Positions 18,266 to 26,738 of a stretch of DNA of 64,000 bases are shown here, in pieces (position 1 is the first letter of the stretch; each line of letters starts with the position of its first letter). Made by a program: the position numbers and the translations under genes. The stretch is taken from the NCBI RefSeq assembly GCF_016598485.1, contig NZ_JAEMUW010000015.1:1-64000 (forward strand), written 5' to 3'. A model generated the notes under the pieces. The model saw only the letters and a list, made by a program, of their open reading frames with translations, made no database searches and was not told where the DNA came from. Source of the stretch: Micromonospora coerulea. Lineage in GTDB: Bacteria > Actinomycetota > Actinomycetes > Mycobacteriales > Micromonosporaceae.

Positions 18266-18850
18266 GTGACCGACACCAGCATCCCCAGTGCCGAGCAGTC
18301 CCTGGACGAGGAGACCGCGCCGGCCACCGTCGTCGAGGAAGCCGAGGAGACCGAGGGCGGGTTGGCCCGGGAGAAGAAGGCACCGGCCGAGAGCGAGCTG
18401 TTCCGGCAGAGCGAGATCGCCGCGGACTACGTCGAGGGACTGCTCGACATCCTCGACTATGACGGCGACATCGACGAGCTCGTCTCCGGCGGCCGTCCGG
18501 TTGTCGAGGTGGTAGGTGCAAGCCTGCAGAACCTGGTCGGCCAGCGCGGCGCCACCCTGGAGGCGCTCCAGGAGTTGGCTCGGCTGGCGGTCTTCCGGCA
18601 GACGGGCACCCCGAGCCGGCTGCTGCTCGACGTCGGCGGCTACCGGGCCAACCGGCGCAAGGAACTCGCCGCCGTGGCCAAGAACGCAGTGGAAAAGGTC
18701 AAGGAGTACGGCGAGCCGGTGCGCCTTGAGCCGATGTCCGCGTTCGAGCGCAAGTGCGTGCACGACGTGGTGAACGCGATGAGCGGCGTGGAGAGCGAGT
18801 CCGAGGGCGTCGAGCCGAGCCGGCGCATCATCGTCCGGCCGGCGGACTGA
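18266..18850 (+). CDS. jag: Jag/KhpB single-stranded nucleic-acid-binding protein
   Basis: 194 aa from a GTG with a GGAG site about 9 nt upstream; the frame is open farther upstream but that part overlaps yidC in another frame. An acidic N-terminal ~55 residues is followed by a KH-like domain (VEVVGASLQNLVGQRGATLE) and an R3H domain (EPMSAFERKCVHDVVNA). RNA-binding partner in the KhpA/KhpB complex in other bacteria, affecting cell wall and division genes. rsmG starts 4 bp downstream. Confidence 0.92.
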   Translation: MTDTSIPSAEQSLDEETAPATVVEEAEETEGGLAREKKAPAESELFRQSEIAADYVEGLLDILDYDGDIDELVSGGRPVVEVVGASLQNLVGQRGATLEALQELARLAVFRQTGTPSRLLLDVGGYRANRRKELAAVAKNAVEKVKEYGEPVRLEPMSAFERKCVHDVVNAMSGVESESEGVEPSRRIIVRPAD

Positions 18851-18854
18851 CCTG

Positions 18855-20111
18855 GTGACCCACGACGAGACGACGGCTGGTGCCGTCTCCGGCCCGGGCG
18901 GTGCGCCGTCCGGGCCGTCCCCTGTCCGGCCTGAACCCACCGCCGAACCCGCCCCGCTCTTCTCCGACGGCATCGCCGACTCCGCGCAGTCGCCCGCTGG
19001 CGCGCCCCGGTCGGGTCCGCCGTCCGGTCCGGTAGACGAGCCGGTCACGAACGCGCCGGCGGGCTCGATCGAGCCGGCCTTCTCCGGTACGCCTGCTGGC
19101 ACCGCCGATCCGGCGTTCACCGCCAAACCGGCCGGCTCGGTGGACCCGGCGTTCGTCGACGGCCCGGCCGGGTCGGTCGATCCGGCGTTCGTCGACGGCC
19201 CGGCCGAGCTCGACCCGGCGTTCGCTGCCGAACCGGCCGGCTCGGCGGATTCGACACTCGTCGACGGACCGGCCGGCTCCACCGCTCCGGGTTCCGCCGA
19301 CGAGCCGTCAGCCGATCTCTACGCGGAGGCGGACGATCCTGCCGTCGAGGCGTCCGAGGAACTTCCGTCTCCCGCCGCGGTGACTCTTCCGCCCGAGCTG
19401 GCCCAGGCCGCTCGCACTCTCTTCGGTGACCGCCTCGACCTCGCCGCCGCGTACGCGGAACTGCTGGCGACGGACGGCGTGGTCCGCGGCCTGATCGGGC
19501 CGCGGGAGGCGCCCCGGATCTGGGAGCGGCACCTGCTCAACTGCGCGGCGGTGGCCGAGCGGATCCCCGAGGGCGCGACGGTGCTCGACGTCGGCTCCGG
19601 TGCCGGACTACCCGGTCTGGTGCTGGCCATCGCCCGACCCGACCTGACCGTCACCCTGATCGAGCCGCTCGCCCGGCGCACCTCCTTCCTCATCGAGGCG
19701 GTGCAGCACCTGGGCCTGACCAAGATGGTGCGGGTCTTCCGGGGTCGCGCGGACGAGGCGGCCGCCGGCTCGCGCGACGCCGCACCACTCAGCGGCGGCA
19801 TCGTCACTGCGCGGGCGGTCGCCCCGCTGGACCGGCTCGCCGCCTGGTGCCTGCCGCTGGTCGTGCCCGGCGGTCGGCTGGTCGCCCTGAAGGGGGCCTC
19901 CGCCCCAGATGAGATCGCCGAACACGCCGAGGCGGTGATCCGCCTGGGTGGCGGACAGCCGGAGGTGCGTCGCTGTGGAGAGGGCGTGATCGAGCCACCC
20001 GCGACGGTGATCGAGGTGGTCCGGGAGCGGATCGTCGGTCCGGTGCGCAAGAAGGCCGCGGCGAAGCGGTCCCGGGGCGGCCGGCGCAGTGGCCGGGGTC
20101 GGGATCGCTGA
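18855..20111 (+). CDS. rsmG: 16S rRNA (guanine527-N7)-methyltransferase RsmG with long repeat N-terminus
   Basis: 418 aa from the GTG 4 bp after jag. The catalytic domain occupies only the last ~240 residues: SAM-binding VLDVGSGAGLPGLVLAIARP, then VTARAVAPLDRLAAWCLPLV. Residues ~60-145 are a Pro/Ala/Asp-rich array of ~12-residue repeats of the PAGSVDPAFVDG type. Third-position GC stays high there, supporting translation. An internal GTG at about 19379 (MTLPPELAQAARTLFGDR) would give an ordinary-length RsmG but has no good ribosome-binding site. The C-terminus is very basic. Methylates G527 of 16S rRNA. Confidence 0.9.
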   Translation: MTHDETTAGAVSGPGGAPSGPSPVRPEPTAEPAPLFSDGIADSAQSPAGAPRSGPPSGPVDEPVTNAPAGSIEPAFSGTPAGTADPAFTAKPAGSVDPAFVDGPAGSVDPAFVDGPAELDPAFAAEPAGSADSTLVDGPAGSTAPGSADEPSADLYAEADDPAVEASEELPSPAAVTLPPELAQAARTLFGDRLDLAAAYAELLATDGVVRGLIGPREAPRIWERHLLNCAAVAERIPEGATVLDVGSGAGLPGLVLAIARPDLTVTLIEPLARRTSFLIEAVQHLGLTKMVRVFRGRADEAAAGSRDAAPLSGGIVTARAVAPLDRLAAWCLPLVVPGGRLVALKGASAPDEIAEHAEAVIRLGGGQPEVRRCGEGVIEPPATVIEVVRERIVGPVRKKAAAKRSRGGRRSGRGRDR

Positions 20112-20361
20112 TTCCGCAAGGGCTTTCCGGTGGAGGGACCGGTCGTTGAAACGGTGCGAGATCACCGACCGGGCAGAACCCGACATGGACCCGCTGCGCC
20201 CGTCCGCCGTAGGCTGACCGCGCGTCGATAGTGTGGAACGGCGGTGCCGGACGGCACCGGACCCCGACCGTTCCCGCCGGGCCGTAGCCGTGCGCGGTGA
20301 GCGCGGGTGCGACCGATTGACGGGGTGCGGACCGACCATCCGGAGCGGGTAGGGATGACAG

Positions 20362-21768
20362 GTGCATGACGACGGCAGCTACGACGATCCACCAGTGACC
20401 GGGCCAGGAGGGCGATCCTCTGCCGCCGACCCCGTTTCACGTGAAACCGACCAGCAGGGGTGGTCGCGAGGCGCGGAGTTCCGCGACCCCGCGCCACGTC
20501 CGGCGGACCCGGACCCGGTGGTGCGGCACGACGTCCCCTCGGGCGGCGGGCTTCATCCGGTCTCGGGCGTGCCGGCCAACCTTCCACCCGGGGCAGGCGG
20601 GGCGCAGCCGATGTCGGGCGTACCGGCGAACCTGCCACCCCTGCGGGAGGCCCCGGAGTCGGCCGCCCGGCCGGCCAACGTGGCCGACCCCCGGCCGGTC
20701 CCGGTGCAGCGCAACGCCGCCCCACCCGCCCGCTTCGAGCCGCTGCCCGCCTCGGATGTGGCGCAGCAGTCCGCGCCGCAGGCGGTACCGGGCTCCGATG
20801 CGGTCGCGGCCGACACTCCACCGGTCGACGGCTACGAACTCGACGCCAACCCGAGCACGTACGTTTCACGTGAAACCCCGACGCGCGAAGAGGATGACCC
20901 ACCGTTGGCTATGGAAGCGATGCGCGCCGTGCACATCCTGAATCCCAGTGGCGAGGTGACCATGCCTCGGCCGGAACGGACGCGGGTCATGTGCGTCGCG
21001 AACCAGAAGGGCGGCGTGGGCAAGACCACGACCACGGTGAACCTGGCGGTGGCTCTGGCCCTGCACGGCAACCGGGTGCTGGTGGTCGATCTGGACCCGC
21101 AGGGCAACGCCTCCACCGGGCTCAACGTCCCGCACCACACCGGCGTACCCGATGTCTACGACTGCCTAATCGACAGCGTGCCGCTCGAGGAGGTGGCCCA
21201 GGCGGTCGAGGGCATCCCGAACCTCTGGTGCGTACCGGCCACGATCGACCTCGCCGGTGCCGAGATCGAGCTGGTCTCCGTGGTCGCCCGGGAGTCCCGG
21301 CTGGCCCGGGCCATCGCCGCGTACCCCGGCCAGTTCGACTACGTCTTCATCGACTGCCCGCCCTCGCTCGGCCTCCTGACGGTCAACGCGCTGGTGGCCG
21401 CGCAGGAGGTGCTGATCCCGATCCAGTGCGAGTACTACGCGCTGGAGGGCCTCAACCAGCTCATCAACAACATCAACCTGGTTCGCCAGCACCTCAACCC
21501 GAAGCTCGAGGTCTCCACCATCCTGCTCACCATGTACGACCGGCGTACTCGGCTGGCGGATGCGGTCGAGCAGGACGTCCGGAACCACTTCGGCGACAAG
21601 GTGCTCGAGGCCGTGATCCCGCGGAACGTGCGGGTCTCCGAGGCGCCGAGTTACGGGCAGTCCGTGATGACCTACGATCCCGGTTCGCGGGGGGCGACGA
21701 GCTACTTCGAGGCCGCCCAGGAGATCGCGGACCGGGGCGCCAAGGAGCCGGTGAGCCGGAATGCGTAA
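20362..21768 (+). CDS. parA: Chromosome-partitioning ATPase ParA
   Basis: 468 aa from GTG. The deviant Walker A is MCVANQKGGVGKTTTTVN, followed by VVDLDPQGNAST and the ParA/Soj motif DYVFIDCPPSLGLLTVNAL. ParA forms nucleoid-bound dimers that move ParB-parS complexes. The first ~190 residues are a low-complexity extension with a repeated SGVPANLPP and contain two parS sites that both encode VSRET. A later ATG around 20908 (MEAMRAVHILNPSGEV) would give a conventional Soj; GC bias favours translation from upstream but the start is uncertain. parB follows by 27 bp. Confidence 0.93.
   Translation: MHDDGSYDDPPVTGPGGRSSAADPVSRETDQQGWSRGAEFRDPAPRPADPDPVVRHDVPSGGGLHPVSGVPANLPPGAGGAQPMSGVPANLPPLREAPESAARPANVADPRPVPVQRNAAPPARFEPLPASDVAQQSAPQAVPGSDAVAADTPPVDGYELDANPSTYVSRETPTREEDDPPLAMEAMRAVHILNPSGEVTMPRPERTRVMCVANQKGGVGKTTTTVNLAVALALHGNRVLVVDLDPQGNASTGLNVPHHTGVPDVYDCLIDSVPLEEVAQAVEGIPNLWCVPATIDLAGAEIELVSVVARESRLARAIAAYPGQFDYVFIDCPPSLGLLTVNALVAAQEVLIPIQCEYYALEGLNQLINNINLVRQHLNPKLEVSTILLTMYDRRTRLADAVEQDVRNHFGDKVLEAVIPRNVRVSEAPSYGQSVMTYDPGSRGATSYFEAAQEIADRGAKEPVSRNA
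20434..20447. promoter_or_regulatory. parS: parS site 1 (inside parA)
   Basis: GTTTCACGTGAAAC, the 14-bp core of the universal parS palindrome. It lies in the N-terminal extension of parA, and encodes VSRET in frame. Confidence 0.9.
20863..20876. promoter_or_regulatory. parS: parS site 2 (inside parA)
   Basis: Second exact GTTTCACGTGAAAC within parA, again read in the same frame as VSRET and about 430 bp from site 1. Confidence 0.9.
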
Positions 21769-21795
21769 TGCGGAGAAGTCGCTGGGAGGCGTCGC

Positions 21796-22809
21796 ATGAA
21801 GAACCGTCCTCGCGGCGGTCTGGGTCGAGGGCTCGGGGCACTGATCCCGACCGCACCGGTGGAGCCCGTCGCTCCGGCGACCGGTGAGGTGGAGGCCGTC
21901 GCCCCGGTGCCGAACGGGACCCCCGTGGCGGCCGTCCCGGCACCTGTAGCCCCGGTGGCGGAGTCGGGGCCGGAGCTGAGCCCGGTGCCGGGAGCCCGCT
22001 TCGCCGAGATCCCGGTCGACTCGATCGTGCCGAACCCGAAGCAGCCCCGGCAGGTCTTCGACGAGGAGGCGCTGGAGGAGTTGAAGACCTCGATCCAGGA
22101 GGTCGGCTTCCTCCAGCCCATCGTCGTACGCCAACTCGACGGCGAGAAGTACGAACTCGTCATGGGTGAGCGGCGCTGGCGGGCCGCGCAGGCGGTCGGC
22201 CGGGACAACATCCCCGCGATCGTCCGGGACACCAAGGACGACGCGATGCTCCGGGACGCGCTGCTGGAGAACATCCACCGCGCCAACCTGAACCCGCTGG
22301 AGGAGGCGGCCGCGTACCAGCAGCTGCTCGAGGAGTTCGGCGCGACCCACGAGGAGCTCGCCCGGCGCATCGGCCGCAGCCGCCCGCAGATCTCCAACAC
22401 CATCCGGCTGATGAACCTCCCCGCCCCGGTGCAGCGACGGGTCGCCGCCGGCGTGCTCTCCGCCGGCCACGCCCGGGCGCTGCTCAGCCTCGACGATGCC
22501 GAGGCACAGGAACAGCTCGCGCTGCGGATCGTCGCCGAGGGAATCTCCGTACGCGCGACGGAGGAGCTGGTGGCGCTGGCGCTGGCCGACGGGCCGGCGA
22601 AGAGCCCGGCGGCCAAGCGGCGACCCAAGCCGCACGCCCCGGCGCTGACCGACCTGGCGGACCGACTCTCCGACCGCTTCGACACCCGGGTGAAGGTCGA
22701 CATCGGCCGGAGCAAGGGGAAGATCACCATCGAGTTCGCCACGGTCGACGACCTGGAGCGGATCGTGGGCATCATCGGGGTCGGGCAGGAAGAGCAGCCC
22801 GAGGAGTAA
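21796..22809 (+). CDS. parB: Chromosome-partitioning protein ParB
   Basis: 337 aa. N-terminal [17 protein letters not shown] resembles the ParA-stimulating peptide. The ParB/Srx CTPase domain starts at ~70 ([20 protein letters not shown]) with the GERRWRAAQ and [16 protein letters not shown] motifs. The helix-turn-helix parS-reading domain follows ([20 protein letters not shown]), then a C-terminal dimerisation domain. Loads at the five parS sites of this region and spreads by CTP-dependent sliding. Same transcript as parA. Confidence 0.97.
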   Translation: MKNRPRGGLGRGLGALIPTAPVEPVAPATGEVEAVAPVPNGTPVAAVPAPVAPVAESGPELSPVPGARFAEIPVDSIVPNPKQPRQVFDEEALEELKTSIQEVGFLQPIVVRQLDGEKYELVMGERRWRAAQAVGRDNIPAIVRDTKDDAMLRDALLENIHRANLNPLEEAAAYQQLLEEFGATHEELARRIGRSRPQISNTIRLMNLPAPVQRRVAAGVLSAGHARALLSLDDAEAQEQLALRIVAEGISVRATEELVALALADGPAKSPAAKRRPKPHAPALTDLADRLSDRFDTRVKVDIGRSKGKITIEFATVDDLERIVGIIGVGQEEQPEE

Positions 22810-22827
22810 GCACCTGCTCGTCGGCCC

Positions 22828-22861
22828 CGGCCGCGTGGTCCGCAACGGGACTGCGCGGCCG
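22828..22861 (+). terminator. Hairpin after parB
   Basis: CGGCCGCG (22828-22835) pairs perfectly with CGCGGCCG (22854-22861), with an inner GTCC/GGAC pairing, 19 bp after the parB stop. Likely parAB terminator; no T-run. Confidence 0.6.
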
Positions 22862-23241
22862 TTCCGTCTGCTGCCGGCCGGTGACGGGGCAGTGGGCTAC
22901 CGGGGCGTGACGGCGTGCCAGGGTCTGAATGGCGGCCACACGGGCCCCAGAGGGCTGCAACGGCTGATCTGGTGTCCGTGTCCGGGGTGGCCGTCGCGAT
23001 GGCCGTCTCGGGCGGCTGAGCGCCCTCTCCCGACCCGCGAGGTGGCGCCGCCGCTCTGGTCGGTGGGGAACGAGAGGGGTCGACTTGCCTGACCACCTCG
23101 ATCAGTTTGCTGACGGAACCGCGAACGGTCGCCCCGGCCAGGGTGCGGGCGACCGGCTGCGCCTCGTGACGAACCACGCGATCCTGATGAGTCAGGACGG
23201 GCCCCTGGGCCTCCGGCTCCAGGCGAGGGCGGCGATGTGTT

Positions 23242-23255
23242 GTTTCACGTGAAAC
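23242..23255. promoter_or_regulatory. parS: parS site 3
   Basis: Exact GTTTCACGTGAAAC, preceded by T (15 of 16 bases of the extended consensus), in the gene-free region after parB. Confidence 0.93.
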
Positions 23256-23629
23256 CAGGACCCCGGGGCGGGGTGCGCGTGGCAGGCCGGGTAGGCGGAG
23301 GCGACCAAGGGCCGGAGGCCCTCTGTCAACGCCCAGACTTCACCGCGCCGTTCCGTGTCCTGGTCTGAAGGTCGGGCATCGGTACGTCCGGGTAGGCCGA
23401 CACCAAAGCCGTGATGGGCAAGGCTTGGGGGTACGGGCAGCCTGTTTCCGGTCGCCGTCAACCTTGTGCGAATAGCGCCGGGAAGCTCACCTCCCCTGCT
23501 CGTGATCCTCAGGGTGCCGGCGACTCAACGCTCAGGGCTCGCGACCTCAGCCATGGGCGGTGCCGTCGTGGTCGATCCGTTGGTGGTTGAAGTGTCGGTG
23601 GGGGCCGGACGAACGTGGCCGGACCTCGC

Positions 23630-23755
23630 CGTTGGTCGAGCCGTCGTTGGTCGGGCCGTCGCGGTGGAGCCGTCGCGGTGGAGCCGTCGTTGGTCGGGCC
23701 GTCCTGGCCGGAGCCGTCGCGGTCGAGCCGTTGTGGGTCGAGCCTCGAGGGTGAA
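23630..23755. repeat. Degenerate short tandem repeats
   Basis: Imperfect head-to-tail units of about 15 bp built on GGTCGAGCCGTCGTT / GGTGGAGCCGTCGCG recur roughly eight times. The spacing is irregular, units differ in 1-4 positions, and there is no leader or cas gene, so this is not CRISPR. In translation it gives DGS/TNDGS-type low complexity on the minus strand. Confidence 0.6.
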
Positions 23756-24193
23756 GACCTGCCATAGCTCAAGCCGCTGTGGGCGGAACCATCGCAGGGA
23801 GGTTGTCGGTTCCGAGACCAATTCAGGCTCGGCACCTGCTCCGGCGGCACCTCAACCGGTGATGCCGTCGGGTCCGGACCGTAGGGGGCTGAGTGCTGGG
23901 TTGCCGACGCTCCCGCTCCGTCGAGGCTGAGCCAGTCAGTCCCAGCGCCGGCTGCTCGGGGGGCACCACGGCCAGCACCCCGGTCGGCTCCGGCGCGCGT
24001 CGAGGCTGAGCATCGGCTCCGGGCCGTCAATGCCCAGGCCGCCGAGGCAAGCCCACGTTCACGACTAGGCGCGAGCCGTAGCCACCCGGCAAAGGCCCGG
24101 CAGTTGGCACTGGGCGACACACCCCTGCGCGAGCGGGCACGGTCGGCAGCGCTCCTCAGCTCGGCCGACGGGAGGGGACCTCGCCCGCAGGGG

Positions 24194-24209
24194 TGTTTCA
24201 CGTGAAACA
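24194..24209. promoter_or_regulatory. parS: parS site 4 (perfect 16 bp)
   Basis: TGTTTCACGTGAAACA, the full 16-bp palindromic consensus. Confidence 0.96.
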
Positions 24210-24667
24210 AGCCGACGCACCGGGGTGAGCGACCGGCAGGTGCCACCGACTGGGGCCACCCGTGCTGGCGGGGTTGGCCCGGCAGGCGCTGAAGGTTGGC
24301 GCAGTCCGTCCCTCGACGGGCTCGCCGCACCTCCCGAATCCACCCGCGCTTCCCGACGTGGCTCCGCCGGACAGGCCCGGAGGAGGACTCGGCGAGCGAC
24401 AAGGTCCAGCCGGATACTCCGGACCGGGTCGCCGCGCCGGATCACCGCCAGCGCCGGATCGCCGCCGTTCGCCACGCCGGCCTTTTCGCCTCGCGCTGCC
24501 CGCTCCAGCGAACGGCGTTCCTGCTTCGGGGCGTCCCGTGTGGGCGCGCCGGAGGCTCCGAAAGACCGCCCCTGAGGGCGGTGCCGATCGCCGGCTGGTT
24601 CGTTAGGAAGAGGGGGCTGAGCGGGTAGCCGCGACGGGACTGCGGATGCATCGCCGACGCGGTTTGG

Positions 24668-24782
24668 TTATCCACAGCGGTTTTCCACAGGCCACCCCCG
24701 TTTCACGTGAAACAGCGCTGAGAAACATGTGCTGACCTGTGGATGACGCGGTGTGCTGGTGATCTCAGCGGCCTGTGGACAA
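24668..24782. promoter_or_regulatory. DnaA-box group around parS site 5
   Basis: TTATCCACA (24668-24676, exact), TTTTCCACA (24681-24689), TGTGGATGA (24738-24746) and TGTGGACAA (24774-24782, exact reverse TTGTCCACA) surround parS site 5. A mixed DnaA/ParB binding region 11 kb from oriC; function is inference. Confidence 0.6.
24700..24713. promoter_or_regulatory. parS: parS site 5
   Basis: GTTTCACGTGAAAC followed by A (15 of 16 extended consensus), flanked on both sides by DnaA boxes. Confidence 0.93.
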
Positions 24783-24874
24783 CCTGGTGGACAAGCCCCC
24801 GGAAACTCGGAACTGGAGTCCGGGCAATCGACAGTGGGCGCTGCGTCGCACGGCGGTGATCAAGGAATCGGGTA

Positions 24875-24903
24875 GGGACAGGGGTCGTCGTCTCGGTTAG
24901 GGT
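24875..24903 (+). promoter_or_regulatory. Possible promoter giving a leaderless transcript
   Basis: GGGACA (24875-24880) and TAGGGT (24898-24903) with 17-bp spacing; the -10 ends 7 bp before the GTG at 24911. Transcription would start at or next to the start codon, a leaderless mRNA as is common in actinobacteria, and this gene lacks a clear ribosome-binding site. Confidence 0.45.
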
Positions 24904-24910
24904 CAGCGTC

Positions 24911-25693
24911 GTGCAGGACACCCCTCCCTCAGTTCCGGATTTCACCCAGTGGCCCTCCTTCCCCTTCGAGGGCGACATTCGTGTCAAGCAGCTCGACGAC
25001 CCGGTCCCGGTCGAACCTCCCCGTCGCGGCGAGGAGAACCGGGAATGCACCGCCTGCAACGCACCCGACGAGGCCTACATCTGGGTGGGTGAGCGGTGGC
25101 GGGTACGCACGATGGACCGGCCCACCGGCCTGCCCATGGTGCTGATCCTGGAGTCCCGCTCCCATCTCGACCTCGGTGACCTGCCCAACCTGCTCGCCGC
25201 CGAGTTGGGCGTCATGACGGTACGACTGGAACGCGCCATCCGGTCCCTCGACGGCGTCGCCCGGGTCCATGTCAACCGCTGGGGCGACGGCTCGGCGCAC
25301 CTGCACATGTGGTTCCTCGCTCGGCCGTACGGGCGGCTCCAGCTACGCGGCACGTTTCTCTCGCTCTGGGATTCGATCCTGCCCCCCATCTCCGAGGCGC
25401 AGTGGCGGGAGAACCTGGCCATGGTCGCCGCCTGGCTAGCCGAGTTCGGCGGGCGACCGCTGGCGGAGCCGCCGCGTATCCAGTGGCATGCGCCGTCGCG
25501 CTTCTCCACCTCCCCGCCCGACCAGGCGGAGACCGCCGACGAGGAGGCCGTCTCCGTGATCGAGGCCGCCGAGGAGATTCCGGAGCCGTCGGGCGAGTCC
25601 GTGGACGCGGAGGACGCGACCCCGGCGGACGTGGTCCCGGACGGCAACACCCCGGCCGCGGACGCCGACCGGCAGACCGGTTGGCGCGGGTAG
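24911..25693 (+). CDS. HIT/GalT-like superfamily protein of unknown substrate
   Basis: 260 aa from GTG. A CxxC (RECTACNAPDEAYIWVGERW) near residue 40 resembles the zinc/knuckle of GalT/HIT-type proteins, and HVNRWGDGSAHLHMWFLARP contains an HxHxW in place of the HIT histidine triad. The last ~60 residues are acidic and disordered (AEEIPEPSGESVDAEDA). It is conserved near parB in actinobacteria as I recall, but the substrate is unknown. It may be translated from a leaderless mRNA. Confidence 0.75.
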   Translation: MQDTPPSVPDFTQWPSFPFEGDIRVKQLDDPVPVEPPRRGEENRECTACNAPDEAYIWVGERWRVRTMDRPTGLPMVLILESRSHLDLGDLPNLLAAELGVMTVRLERAIRSLDGVARVHVNRWGDGSAHLHMWFLARPYGRLQLRGTFLSLWDSILPPISEAQWRENLAMVAAWLAEFGGRPLAEPPRIQWHAPSRFSTSPPDQAETADEEAVSVIEAAEEIPEPSGESVDAEDATPADVVPDGNTPAADADRQTGWRG

Positions 25694-25735
25694 CGAGGCT
25701 GGCGCGTCAGGCGCGGGACGAAGTGGGGCCGTCGG

Positions 25736-26731
25736 TCAGCGGCGGGCGGCGGCCCGGACCACCAGCGTCCCGAGCACCCGGCCGAAGTCGAGTCCGGCCG
25801 CCTGGATGGCCAACGGCAACAGCGACGTCTCGGTCATCCCGGGGGAGACGTTGACCTCCAACACGTGCGGCTGCCCGGCGGCGTCGACGATCAGGTCGAC
25901 CCGGGAGAGGTCACGCAGGCCGAGCGCGGTGTGCGCGGCGAGGGCCACCTCGGCCACCCGCTCGCTCACCTCGGGGTCGAGCCGGGCAGGGGCGTGCCAG
26001 GTGGTCCGGCCGGCGGTGTAGCGGGCGGCGTAGTCGTAGACGCCGTTGCGGGGCACGATCTCCACCGGGGGCAGCGCCTGTGGGCCCGCGCCGAGGTCGA
26101 GTACCGACACCGCCACATCCATGCCGGGCACGTAGCGCTCCACCAGCGCCGTCTGGTCGTACGCGAAGCAGCCGACCATCGCGGCCGGGAGCGACCCGGC
26201 GTCCCGGACCACCGCGGCGCCCAGTCCGGAGCCGCCCTGCGCCGGCTTGACCATCAGCGGCAGGCCGAGCCGGTCGACGATCCGGTCCAGCACGGCCACC
26301 GCGCCCAACTCGGAGAAGCGGTCGTGCGGCAGGGCCACCCAGTCCGGGGTGGGGATGCCGGCCTCGCGGAGCACCGCCTTCGCGGACGGCTTGTCCCAGG
26401 CGAGCCGGGACGCACGGGCATCGCAGCCGACGTACGGGACGTCACAGAGGTCGAGCACGCCGCGCAGCGAGCCGTCCTCGCCGGTGGCGCCGTGCAGGGC
26501 GATCACCACCGCGTCCGGCGGGTCAGCGGCCAGCGCAGGCAGCAGGGCGATGTCGGCGTCCCGCAGTTCGGCCTCCACGCCCACGGCACGCAGCGCATCG
26601 AGCACCCGCCGCCCGGACCGGAGCGAGACGTCGCGCTCGTAGGAGAGCCCACCGGCGAGCACCAGCACGTGCAGCTCGGCGGTGACGGCGGGATCGGTCA
26701 CGAGGTTCCCGGCAGCGGAGGTGACAGCCAT
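25736..26731 (-). CDS. D-alanine-D-alanine ligase-like ATP-grasp enzyme
   Basis: 331 aa from the ATG at 26731. N-terminal VLVLAGGLSYERDVSLRSG is the Ddl HGG-loop equivalent; the ATP-grasp core has PLMVKPAQGGSGLGAA; the metal-binding end has VLEVNVSPGMTETSLLP. Reaction would be ATP-dependent formation of D-Ala-D-Ala or a related dipeptide. It lies 7 bp downstream of the aminotransferase gene, so the two are co-transcribed. The canonical ddl of cell-wall synthesis may be elsewhere; this looks like the Ddl paralogue of actinobacteria and its substrate is open. Confidence 0.8.
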   Translation of the reverse strand: MAVTSAAGNLVTDPAVTAELHVLVLAGGLSYERDVSLRSGRRVLDALRAVGVEAELRDADIALLPALAADPPDAVVIALHGATGEDGSLRGVLDLCDVPYVGCDARASRLAWDKPSAKAVLREAGIPTPDWVALPHDRFSELGAVAVLDRIVDRLGLPLMVKPAQGGSGLGAAVVRDAGSLPAAMVGCFAYDQTALVERYVPGMDVAVSVLDLGAGPQALPPVEIVPRNGVYDYAARYTAGRTTWHAPARLDPEVSERVAEVALAAHTALGLRDLSRVDLIVDAAGQPHVLEVNVSPGMTETSLLPLAIQAAGLDFGRVLGTLVVRAAARR

Positions 26732-26738
26732 GCCGGAA

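Larger units (their letters stand above)
22810..24910. other. 2.1-kb gene-free region with three parS sites
   Basis: No convincing coding sequence. Open frames here (for example on the minus strand across 23509-24402) are low-complexity Arg/Ser/Gly/Pro-rich, cross the parS palindromes and lack usable ribosome-binding sites. The stretch contains parS sites 3-5, degenerate 15-bp-type tandem repeats around 23630-23750, and a DnaA-box group near 24668-24782. A short minus-strand phrase around 23090-23170 (VSKLIEVVRQVDPSRS) looks protein-like and could be a gene remnant, but support is weak. Most likely a centromere-like segregation region. Confidence 0.6.

Noticed and set aside
16818-18521. Minus-strand open frame of 567 codons opposite yidD-yidC-jag
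   Set aside because: Antisense shadow of three well-recognised plus-strand genes.
21702-23177. Minus-strand open frame of 491 codons over parB and beyond
   Set aside because: Antisense to parB for most of its length; only a short phrase near 23100-23170 looks protein-like, which is insufficient.
23630-23755. Possible CRISPR array
   Set aside because: Units are short, imperfect and adjacent without unique spacers, and there are no cas genes.
23509-24402. Minus-strand open frame of 297 codons in the parS region
   Set aside because: Low-complexity, crosses a parS palindrome and the tandem repeats, no ribosome-binding site, no similarity to any family.
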